Below are positions 35,096-42,893 of a DNA stretch of 63,689 bases, piece by piece; within the stretch, counting starts at the first letter, position 1, and each line of letters starts with the position of its first letter. Origin of the DNA: Blautia sp. (GTDB lineage Bacteria; Bacillota; Clostridia; Lachnospirales; Lachnospiraceae); NCBI GenBank assembly GCA_030841965.1, contig JAUUSJ010000005.1:1-63689 (forward strand), written 5' to 3'. The notes below the pieces were generated by a model, which was not told the origin of the DNA, ran no database searches, and saw only the letters and a list, made by a program, of their open reading frames with translations. The position numbers and the translations under genes were made by a program.

Positions 35096-36688
35096 ATGGG
35101 AAAGATAAAGATACTAGATTGTACGCTCCGTGATGGAGGGTATATTAATGACTGGCATTTTGGAAAGGATGTAATCGGAGAGATTTTGACAGACCTTACA
35201 AATGCAAAGATTGATATTATTGAGACTGGTTTTTTGACAGATAAGCCATATCATGAGGATTATTCTCTATACGAGAGCACAGAGAATATAAAAGCTGTAT
35301 TTAATAATCCAGATGAGAATATTTTATATGTCGGAATGATTGCCATCGGAGAAAAAGAAATTGACCCAGACAAAATTCCCGATGCATCCAAGGGATATAT
35401 TAAGGGAGTCAGAGTGACTTTCCACCAAAATGAGATTGAAAAAGCATTTGACTGGGGAAGAAAGCTTATGGATAAGGGCTATAAATTATTTATGCAGCCG
35501 GTTGGTTCTGCCAATTATACCGATAAAGCGATGCTTGACCTGATTGAGAAGATAAATGAGCTGGAACCTTATGCTTTTTATCTGGTAGATACATTAGGTG
35601 TATTATTTCAAAATGATGTGAAGAGAAGACTTTATTTAATTGACAGCAATCTAAAGAAAAATATTGCTCTTGGTTTGCATTCTCATAATAATTTGCAGAT
35701 GTCTTTTGCAAATGCACAAGATATGATTAAATTCCCTACTGTGAGAACGATTATTATTGATTCCTCGATGTATGGAATGGGAAGAGGAGCAGGAAACCTC
35801 TGTACAGAATTATTGACGGATTATCTTAATGTCTACTATGGCTATGGATATGATGTGCTTCCTATCTTGGAGGGAATTGACGGATGCTTGATGCCAATTT
35901 ATACAGATACTCCTTGGGGATATTCTGTGGCGTATTTTCTCGCGTCGAGTAAAGGATGCCATCCAAACTATGCGACTCATCTGTTGGCAAAGCAGGCGAT
36001 TTCTGTTCCGAATATTGCAACTTTATTGGACCAGATTCCAAAAGAAAAGAGACTTATCTTTGACAGAAAGTATATCGAAGATATGTATCAGCAGTATCAG
36101 GTGAATGCAATTAATGATTTAGATATTATTAATGAGCTTCGAGAGAGTTTTAGAAATAGGGAAATTTTGGTAATCGGCTCAGGAAAGACAATCGTATCTC
36201 ATAAGAGCAGGATTGATGCCTATATTCAAGATAAAAAGCCATATACAATCTCTGTCAATTTTATGCCAGAGGACTATGAGGTAGATTTTGTATTTGTAAG
36301 TAGTGACCGAAGATATAAGCAGCTAAAGAAGATTTGTCCGCTCGAAAAGATTATTTTTACATCTAATATTAGAGAGATTCCAGAGAATGCGAGAGTCGTT
36401 AATTATTCCGATTTATTAAACTCCACTCTGGAGGCGAGTGACAGTGCTGGTATGATGTTGATGAAGTTATTGGTAAAAGCTGGAGTGCGAAACGTATCTT
36501 TAGCTGGTTTTGACGGATTCAGTGAGAATATTGCTCTTAATTTCTATAAGAAGGAATTAATTGGCTCGACTGACCCACAGGAGATGATAAGCAAACATCG
36601 AGGTATAGAGGAACAGTTGGCAAAGAGAGCAAAGGATATGAAAATTCAATTTATTACACCTACTTCTTATCGAATTCGAGAAGAATAA
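35096..36688 (+). CDS. DRE-TIM aldolase fused to a Rossmann-like domain
   Basis: 530 aa. Residues about 1-310 form an HMGL/4-hydroxy-2-oxovalerate aldolase-type barrel: LDCTLRDGGYINDW near 7-20 (metal Asp and catalytic Arg), FYLVDTLG, and GLHSHNNLQ near 191-199 (metal His pair). Residues about 345-530 form a second domain starting EILVIGSGKTI and containing VDFVFVSSDRRY and VSLAGFDGFSENI, like the DUF115-type sugar-acid domains. A pyruvate aldolase joining a sugar aldehyde would give a 3-deoxy-2-ulosonic acid, the type of substrate KdsB-like enzymes activate. The reaction is inferred; the fold is clear. Confidence 0.75.
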   Translation: MGKIKILDCTLRDGGYINDWHFGKDVIGEILTDLTNAKIDIIETGFLTDKPYHEDYSLYESTENIKAVFNNPDENILYVGMIAIGEKEIDPDKIPDASKGYIKGVRVTFHQNEIEKAFDWGRKLMDKGYKLFMQPVGSANYTDKAMLDLIEKINELEPYAFYLVDTLGVLFQNDVKRRLYLIDSNLKKNIALGLHSHNNLQMSFANAQDMIKFPTVRTIIIDSSMYGMGRGAGNLCTELLTDYLNVYYGYGYDVLPILEGIDGCLMPIYTDTPWGYSVAYFLASSKGCHPNYATHLLAKQAISVPNIATLLDQIPKEKRLIFDRKYIEDMYQQYQVNAINDLDIINELRESFRNREILVIGSGKTIVSHKSRIDAYIQDKKPYTISVNFMPEDYEVDFVFVSSDRRYKQLKKICPLEKIIFTSNIREIPENARVVNYSDLLNSTLEASDSAGMMLMKLLVKAGVRNVSLAGFDGFSENIALNFYKKELIGSTDPQEMISKHRGIEEQLAKRAKDMKIQFITPTSYRIREE

Positions 36689-36696
36689 AGAGATGC

Positions 36697-36743
36697 GGGA
36701 TGTCGGGAAATATGAAAATTCATTTTCCAACATCCCCTTTTTT
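36697..36743 (+). terminator. Rho-independent terminator after the glycan cluster
   Basis: GGGATGTCGGGAAA / TTTTCCAACATCCCC stem with T6 tail. Confidence 0.8.
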
Positions 36744-36897
36744 GAAGTTGTTTTTCGCTATCTTTGTATAGTAAGGGAAATTTTTTGAAACTAAAATACT
36801 GGAAAAAGAAGAAGTTTTATATTATAGTAAGGACGGATTATCGAGAAAAGGGGAAAAGACGCGAATTGATAAAGATGGATGGGAAGGAAGAGATAGA

Positions 36898-37827
36898 ATG
36901 GAAAATAAAAAGGATATCCCAGTACTGGCTGTTTTTGAGAGATTAGAGAAAGAAGAAACAAAACAGGAAAAGAAAAAGAGAGAAAAAAAGAAAAGGAAAG
37001 GACTAGGTGTCTTTTTCGTTTTTACTCTTCTTTTTGTCGCTCTATTTGGAATGATGCAATCTCCAAAACTTTTATATTCTCTCGCTGAACAGTTTTATCA
37101 TCAGGGAAGATATGATGAGTCAATCCGTTTATATAAGGCAGCAGCAGGGATTGGAAATAAAATCGGACAAGAAGAGTATAGTATGATATCTAATCGAGCT
37201 ATTGCGGATTATTATTATGATAATGGACAGTATAAGGAGGCGGCAAAGTATTATGAGCCGATGATAGAACAGCTAGAGCCAGAGCGGATAAATGAGATGG
37301 CAAGCCAGTATTATCATAGCGAGGACTACGAAAATGCGATAAAATGGTATGAATTTGCAGGAAATGAAGAGGGAGTTTTAAACGCCCAGCAAAAAATAGC
37401 GAGTCAATACTATGAAAATAAGGAGTATGATAAGGCTGCAGCATATTATGAGCAGATAGGAGATAAAGATGGATATCATAAAGCTGTGCAGGCAATGGCA
37501 TTTTCTTATTATAATGAAGGAAAATACGAAGAAGCGATAGAATGGTATAAAAAAATTGAGAATACTTCTGGCGTACATATGGCGCAGGTAAAATTAGCAG
37601 AGCAATGTCAAGAGGTTGGAGATTATGAGAGCGCTATCAAGTACTACGAGAGCGCAGGAGAAATGGAGAAAGTTCTGGAAGTGAAAATGCTTATGGCAGA
37701 CCAGTATTATGAAAATGGAGATTATGAGAAAGCAAGGACTTTATATGATGAGATATTGGAAAATGAGCTTCCTCTTATGACGAGATTAGAGATTATGATA
37801 AAGAATGAAAAATGTAAACATAAGTGA
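36898..37827 (+). CDS. Membrane-anchored TPR/SEL1-like repeat protein
   Basis: 309 aa. Lys-rich cytoplasmic N-terminus (residues 20-35), one transmembrane helix (GVFFVFTLLFVALFG near 37-51), then about seven ~34-residue helical repeats with the pattern QYYENxxYxKAxxYYE. Such proteins usually scaffold complexes at the cell surface. It lies between the glycan cluster and an R2 element; a link to glycan assembly is possible but unproven. Preceded by a ~150-bp gap with only a weak promoter (TATAGT near 36768). Confidence 0.8.
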   Translation: MENKKDIPVLAVFERLEKEETKQEKKKREKKKRKGLGVFFVFTLLFVALFGMMQSPKLLYSLAEQFYHQGRYDESIRLYKAAAGIGNKIGQEEYSMISNRAIADYYYDNGQYKEAAKYYEPMIEQLEPERINEMASQYYHSEDYENAIKWYEFAGNEEGVLNAQQKIASQYYENKEYDKAAAYYEQIGDKDGYHKAVQAMAFSYYNEGKYEEAIEWYKKIENTSGVHMAQVKLAEQCQEVGDYESAIKYYESAGEMEKVLEVKMLMADQYYENGDYEKARTLYDEILENELPLMTRLEIMIKNEKCKHK

Positions 37828-37832
37828 ATTTA

Positions 37833-38043
37833 AATGATGTTGGGGTCAAAAGGTTTTTTGACCCCTATGATGCCGAATTGCTCCGCATAATGTGCTCCCG
37901 CAATTCTCAAGAACATTCATAATCCGCTCATTTTTCTCTGAAAAATGGCTATTTATTCCTGTTTTTGGCGAGTCCCAAGTTCAAAAATCCTCTTGCAAGC
38001 AAGCTTACATCGGATTTTTGAACTTGGGACTCTGGTATCATTT
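37833..38043 (-). repeat. R2 structured repeat, full-length copy
   Basis: Reverse orientation relative to 1862-2073. Terminal GGGGTCAAAAGG palindrome, GAATTGC/GCAATTC hairpin, CATTTTTCTCTGAAAAATG hairpin, and a perfect 20-bp stem AGTCCCAAGTTCAAAAATCC / its complement around TCTTGCAAGCAAGC. It fills the spacer between the TPR gene and convergent rqcH and may double as a terminator. Confidence 0.85.
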
Positions 38044-39785
38044 TATTCGGCCAGTGAAATCTTTGATATATCTGGCTCAATCAGCAGAGAATAATTTGTG
38101 TGGTAAATAACGAAACCTGGCTTTGCGTTTGGTGGTTTCTTTAGATTCTTACGTTCTGTATAATCAATTTCCACCTTTGGAGCCTGTCTTCCTTTTGAAT
38201 AGTAGGCTGCAAGTCTTCCTGCTTCCTCGTAGGTTCGGTCTGGGAGCTCGGAAGCTTTCTCTAATTTGACAATGACATGAGAACCCGCCATTCCCTTTGC
38301 GTGAAACCACATATCCTTTCCGTTTGCAAACTTAAAGGTCAATTCCTCGTTTTGGAAATTATTTTTACCCACATACATATGGAAACCGTCCGAGGAGATA
38401 TAGTGAAATGGTTTACTTGTCACCTTTTCTCTTTTTTTATTTTTCCCTCTCTTTTTAATATAACCATACTGAATTAATTCTTCTTTTAATTGAACCAAAT
38501 CTTCTTCTTCCAGAGCAATATCAAGAGAAGTCATAATAGATTCCAGATGCTCTAATTCAGCTTTTGTCTCTAGTGTCAAAGTAGAGAGTGCCTCGTATGT
38601 TCTTTTTAGCTTATTATAGCGAGAAAAATATTTTTGAGAATTTTCTTGGGCTGTCAATGTTTTATCGAGAGGAATTGTGATTTCCTCGTTCGTATAATAA
38701 TTAAGACAGGTAAGCTTATCTGCTCCTTCTTCCAGATTATACCCATATACATTTAGCAATTCTCCGTAAACTTTATACTTATCACGTTTTTCGGTAGATT
38801 TGAGCTGATTTAACTGTAAGTCGTATTTCTTACTCGTGCGCTCTAATGCAGTGGATACAATTTTTCTAAGGTCAGCTGATTTTTGACGAATTAAAGTCAG
38901 TTGATTCTTTTTCGCATAATAAATTTCCAAAACCTCGGAGATAGAAGAAAACTCTTTTTCCTCTAAATCATCATAACAGCTTAAATAAAAACAAGAAAAT
39001 TCAACGGGAGTTATGCCGTTATAAATAATATTTGGATGATATTTATGTTCTTCTACCAAATGAGAAAAATCATTCATAACCTCATAAATTTCTCTTTTCT
39101 TCTCCTCATTTAACGACTGAGTGGAGGCAGATGAATCGACGTTTGCGCGGTGACAAATCTCATTTGCCAAAAGTGGACTGATTCCCGTAAAGGATGTATA
39201 AATTGCCTTTCCGATAGGAAGAGGCTTTTCCATCACAGTATCTCTCAAATAATCATAGGAAAAAGAGAGCGGATTTTCCTTCTGCTGCCCTGGAGGGAGG
39301 ACGTAAGTACGTCCTGGAAGAACTTCTCGCACAGAGCTTATCTGGTTAGAAATATGCTTAATACTGTCTAAAATCATATTTTCACTGTCAGTAAAAATGA
39401 TATTACTATGCTTTCCCATAATCTCAATGATGAGTTTTTTCATACAGATATCGCCAAGTTCATTCAAATGCTCGATATCAATCTCGATAATACGGTCAAG
39501 TCCTAACTGTTTAATATCAGTAATACGCCCATTTAAAATATGCTTGCGAAGAAGCATACAAAAATTTGGAGCCTGCATAGGATTCGTTTTATTTTTCGTT
39601 GTCAAATATATGAGAGGAAGACTGGCATCAGCGGAGAGAAAAAGTTTATGAGTCTCTGGCTTATTTTTTATAATAAGTATAATCTCATCGGTCTCTGGCT
39701 GATAAATCTTATAAATTCTTCCCCCGCATAGGGTTGTTTTTAGTTCATGGACTACATTGGAAATGACGAAACCGTCAAAGGCCAT
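38043..39785 (-). CDS. rqcH: RqcH/NFACT ribosome quality control protein
   Basis: 580 aa. N-terminal NFACT-N domain starting MAFDGFVISNVVHELK, with YKIYQPETDEIIL; a central coiled coil (about 280-420); and C-terminal NFACT-R with WFHAKGMAGSHVIVKL near 505-520 and LAAYYSKGRQAPKVEIDY. It recruits tRNA-Ala to stalled large subunits to add alanine tails; older annotations call it fibronectin-binding protein. Full length. Its 3' end directly abuts R2. Confidence 0.95.
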   Translation of the reverse strand: MAFDGFVISNVVHELKTTLCGGRIYKIYQPETDEIILIIKNKPETHKLFLSADASLPLIYLTTKNKTNPMQAPNFCMLLRKHILNGRITDIKQLGLDRIIEIDIEHLNELGDICMKKLIIEIMGKHSNIIFTDSENMILDSIKHISNQISSVREVLPGRTYVLPPGQQKENPLSFSYDYLRDTVMEKPLPIGKAIYTSFTGISPLLANEICHRANVDSSASTQSLNEEKKREIYEVMNDFSHLVEEHKYHPNIIYNGITPVEFSCFYLSCYDDLEEKEFSSISEVLEIYYAKKNQLTLIRQKSADLRKIVSTALERTSKKYDLQLNQLKSTEKRDKYKVYGELLNVYGYNLEEGADKLTCLNYYTNEEITIPLDKTLTAQENSQKYFSRYNKLKRTYEALSTLTLETKAELEHLESIMTSLDIALEEEDLVQLKEELIQYGYIKKRGKNKKREKVTSKPFHYISSDGFHMYVGKNNFQNEELTFKFANGKDMWFHAKGMAGSHVIVKLEKASELPDRTYEEAGRLAAYYSKGRQAPKVEIDYTERKNLKKPPNAKPGFVIYHTNYSLLIEPDISKISLAE

Positions 39786-39822
39786 AATAATCCCTCCGTT
39801 TCTATTCGTTCTATTGTCTCAT

Positions 39823-41208
39823 TTAGCGTTTTAGAGAAGCAAGGTATTTCTCATTAATGTCGATAACTTGTCTCATAGCCTCCTGTCCAGGGGCACCGAT
39901 TGTATTTCTCTTTTCAACGCAAGTCTTAATAGAGATAGCATCATATATATCCTCCTCGAATACAGGATTAATGGCCTTATATTCTTCTAATGTCATCTCA
40001 TCGAGAGAAATTCCCTTATCGATACAAAAGAGAACAAGCTGTCCCACAATTCCATGTGCGTCACGGAAAGGAACTCCCTTATTCACTAAATAATCGGCTG
40101 CGTCAGTGGCATTTGTAAAACCGTTTGCCGCACTGGCTTTCATACGGTCTTTCTTAAAGGACATAGATTCCATCATACCGTTAAATAGGAGAATACATCC
40201 CTTTGCCGTGTCAATCGCGTCAAAGGTAAATTCCTTGTCCTCTTGCATATCCTTATTATATGCGAGAGGAATTCCCTTCATTGTCGTGAGCATAGAGATA
40301 AGAGCACCGTAGACACGACCTGTTTTGCCTCGAATTAACTCGGCGATATCAGGATTCTTCTTCTGTGGCATAATACTACTTCCCGTGCTATATGTATCGT
40401 CAATCTCGACAAATTGATATTCATTTGTATTCCATATAATAATCTCCTCGCAAAAACGAGATAAATGCATCATAATAAGGCAGAGTGCGTCCAAAAGCTC
40501 AATAATATAATCACGGTCGGATACAGAGTCCATGCTATTTAGCGTAGGACCGTCAAAATCAAGAAGAGCGGCAGTCTGATTGCGGTCGAGCGGATAAGTC
40601 GTTCCAGCAAGTGCACCGGCACCGAGCGGACAGAGATTCATTCTCTTATAAATATCTTCAAGACGACTATAATCTCTCTTGAACATTTCCATATATGCCC
40701 CGATATGATGAGCGAGAGTCAAAGGCTGTGCTTTTTGAAGATGAGTAAAGCCTGGCATAAAAGTATCGATATTATCCTTCATAATATGATGAAGCGTATG
40801 CATAAGAGTGGAGAGGAGCTCTTTTAGCTCTGTAATCTCATCTCTTACATAGAGCTTCATATCGAGAGCTACCTGGTCATTTCTGCTTCTTCCAGTATGT
40901 AGCTTCTTGCCGGTATCCCCGACTCGGTCGATTAAGTTCGCCTCAACAAAGCTGTGTACATCTTCATATTCTTCTGTGATAGTTAATCTTCCGTTCTCCA
41001 CATCAGCTAAAATTCCCTCTAATCCACCGATAATTGCGTATTTTTCTTCCTCTGTTAAGATGCCGACGGAGGAAAGCATTGTGACGTGGGCAATACTGCC
41101 TTTAATGTCCTGAGCGAGTAATTTTTGGTCAAATGTGATAGATGCATTAAAACGATAGACAAGCTGGTCTGTCTCTTTCGTGAAACGACCGCCCCATAAT
41201 TGTGCCAT
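39823..41208 (-). CDS. argH: Argininosuccinate lyase
   Basis: 461 aa. Starts MAQLWGGRFTKETDQLVYRFNASI; ThrGlyArgSerArgAsnAsp block (HTGRSRNDQVALD) near 112; catalytic loop GSSIMPQKKNPDIAELIRGK near 280. Last step of arginine synthesis. It is away from argG (46.4 kb) and cotranscription with rqcH is possible, as 37 bp separate them. Confidence 0.97.
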   Translation of the reverse strand: MAQLWGGRFTKETDQLVYRFNASITFDQKLLAQDIKGSIAHVTMLSSVGILTEEEKYAIIGGLEGILADVENGRLTITEEYEDVHSFVEANLIDRVGDTGKKLHTGRSRNDQVALDMKLYVRDEITELKELLSTLMHTLHHIMKDNIDTFMPGFTHLQKAQPLTLAHHIGAYMEMFKRDYSRLEDIYKRMNLCPLGAGALAGTTYPLDRNQTAALLDFDGPTLNSMDSVSDRDYIIELLDALCLIMMHLSRFCEEIIIWNTNEYQFVEIDDTYSTGSSIMPQKKNPDIAELIRGKTGRVYGALISMLTTMKGIPLAYNKDMQEDKEFTFDAIDTAKGCILLFNGMMESMSFKKDRMKASAANGFTNATDAADYLVNKGVPFRDAHGIVGQLVLFCIDKGISLDEMTLEEYKAINPVFEEDIYDAISIKTCVEKRNTIGAPGQEAMRQVIDINEKYLASLKR

Positions 41209-41292
41209 AATTTATACCTAACCTTTCTGTAGTTTTATTTGATATTTATTGAAATGTTTAGAGGTGAGATAGGGGGAGATAGATAGGGTGGG

Positions 41293-41508
41293 GAGACGCC
41301 GCTAGAGCAAGTAGATATCTCCTCCGAAAACACGTTCGTTCCCACGGTTTTTCGACATACGCCGATTTTTGCCGCCTCCCGCAAACTCGCGCCTTCGGCA
41401 CTCAAACAGTGCTCCAGCGGCAAAGCTAAGTATATCGAAAAACCGCTCCACTCTCTATCGTTTTCGGAGGAGATATCTACTTGCTCTAGCGGCTGTGTAC
41501 TGGCAAAC
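41293..41508 (+). repeat. R1 structured repeat, copy 7
   Basis: Complete copy. Arms GCCGCTAGAGCAAGTAGATA / complementary TATCTACTTGCTCTAGCGGC, quite different from other copies outside the ATAT-CTCC part. Apical hairpin GCGCC-TTC-GGCAC. G-rich tract (GGTGAGATAGGGGGAGA..) just before GAGACGC. Inverted partner of copy 8. Confidence 0.92.
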
Positions 41509-41521
41509 CAATAGTAAAATA

Positions 41522-41700
41522 GCATATAAAACTAACGAATTTCTATAAGAATTTCACTACCCAAATACCTTTGTATTCATTAGTATTTATTAGCGATAGT
41601 ATAAGGCTCATGTCAAAACCTATTTATATTATAACAGACTGAAAAATTCAATATTTTTGTGCCATCCATCCTACACCTAAAAGAGTAGGCTTTCCGTATA
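41522..41700 (+). repeat. Shared segment between paired R1 copies (second locus)
   Basis: Matches 8601-8770 with scattered differences and a short insertion. Ends in hairpin CCTACACCTAAAAGAGTAGG followed by CTTTCCG. Starts directly after R1 copy 7. From 41701 to 41930 the sequence is AT-rich and I see no gene. Confidence 0.6.
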
Positions 41701-41930
41701 TTGCAGACGTATTAGGACACCATATTGTAAGAGAGAGCTCTGTTTTGTCTCGTAGCATACTCTTCCCATTATCTTATTAATGTCATCACCACTATCTCAA
41801 AATCTAGTATTTCAAAATCTATCATACACGAAATACACACACTTGACAAGTTTATCTTTTAATTCTAATAGAGTAAAATTTTTTTCGTAAAAAAGCAGAG
41901 AAATTAATTTAAAACTGAGTAGTAGTAGTT

Positions 41931-42025
41931 TATAAAAAAGAATATGATAGCGCTATGTGATAGTTGTTCATATAAAAGAATATGATATCGTTGTATAGTA
42001 GTTGCCTATATAAAAATATTATGGT
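41931..42025 (+). repeat. Degenerate ~39-bp tandem array abutting R1 copy 8
   Basis: Units begin at 41931, 41971 and 42009 with TATAAAAAAGAATATGATAG, TATAAAAGAATATGATATCG and TATAAAAATATTATGGTG; the last runs into the R1 end GTTTTGCCAGTACACAGC. Confidence 0.6.
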
Positions 42026-42242
42026 GTTTTGCCAGTACACAGCGAAGAGAGACCGTTGATATGTCCTCTAAAAACGATAGAGAGTGGAGCGGTTTTTCGA
42101 TATACTTAGCTTTGCCGCTGGAGCACTGTTTGAGTGCCGTAGGCGCGAGTTTGCGGGAGGCGGCAAAAATCGGCGTATGTCGAAAAACCGTGGGAACGAA
42201 CGTGTTTTTAGAGGACATATCAACGGTCTCTCTTCGCGTCTC
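42026..42242 (-). repeat. R1 structured repeat, copy 8
   Basis: Complete copy, reverse orientation, facing copy 7. Arms GCGAAGAGAGACCGTTGATA / complementary TATCAACGGTCTCTCTTCGC. Apical hairpin GTGCC-GTA-GGCGC with one wobble. Right end GCGTCTC lies 29 bp from the end of the membrane-protein gene. Confidence 0.92.
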
Positions 42243-42270
42243 CTTCCATTTTCCCTCCACGTAAATATTC

Positions 42271-42693
42271 TCATAAAAAATACGTCGGAGGCGTCTCCAG
42301 AAAGAAGAAGAAGCGAAGATAATCATCAAGTACGATAACCACTGCAGATAGAAAAAACCAGAGGGTAGAGTAAGATAGACAAATTTGTCCGAGAAAATTA
42401 AACGGAAGCCCCTCATAATTCCATATATTTAAATGAAAAATTCGGTTGACAAGTATACCGGTAAAGAGTTCTAACGTAGTGATAATAATAGCCCCAAGAA
42501 GCATTTGCTGAAAAAATGAAAAGGTAAAATAACTCTGTTCATTTAATCCACCGATAAGGAGAAAACAGAGTCCGCCGCAGATGAGCATAGAATAGTGGGA
42601 GGTACCGCGGTACCAAGTTTCCAGATAATAATATCCAATGCCACCAGTAAAAAATAAAAATAGATATTTGATAAGAGTATAAACAGGATTCAT
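42271..42693 (-). CDS. CmpB-like (PF06541-type) membrane protein
   Basis: 140 aa with four to five transmembrane helices. The C-terminal part WNYEGLPFNFLGQICLSYS and IVLDDYLRFFFF is the signature of the 'putative ABC-transporter type IV' family found in Firmicutes. Function unproven. Start ATG 42693 with AAGGAGAAA upstream. Its last codons reach the R1 copy 8 boundary, so the very C-terminus may have been shaped by the insertion. Divergent from the kinase operon. Confidence 0.8.
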   Translation of the reverse strand: MNPVYTLIKYLFLFFTGGIGYYYLETWYRGTSHYSMLICGGLCFLLIGGLNEQSYFTFSFFQQMLLGAIIITTLELFTGILVNRIFHLNIWNYEGLPFNFLGQICLSYSTLWFFLSAVVIVLDDYLRFFFFLETPPTYFL

Positions 42694-42793
42694 TTTTATT
42701 TCTCCTTTGCAATCGTTTTGTCCTAATTTCTATTCTGATTTTTAGTATGAGCAGACGGGAGAAAAATATTCTGCTAAAAATGAAAAAAAAGGA

Positions 42794-42822
42794 TTGACAA
42801 TAAAAAGTAAAAAATGTATAAT
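42794..42822 (+). promoter_or_regulatory. Consensus promoter of the kinase/Ig-protein operon
   Basis: TTGACA at 42794-42799, 17-bp spacer, TATAAT at 42817-42822: a perfect vegetative promoter, 71 bp upstream of the kinase start. Confidence 0.88.
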
Positions 42823-42893
42823 ATTGGAAAAGAAAGAAAATATATCTAAAAATTTCACATAAGAGTGACAGGCAGAGAGGATACGAAGAGAAG

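Noticed and set aside
36764..36946. 60-aa Lys-rich open frame before the TPR gene
   Set aside because: It overlaps the promoter region and the TPR gene start in another frame, with no ribosome binding site and low complexity.
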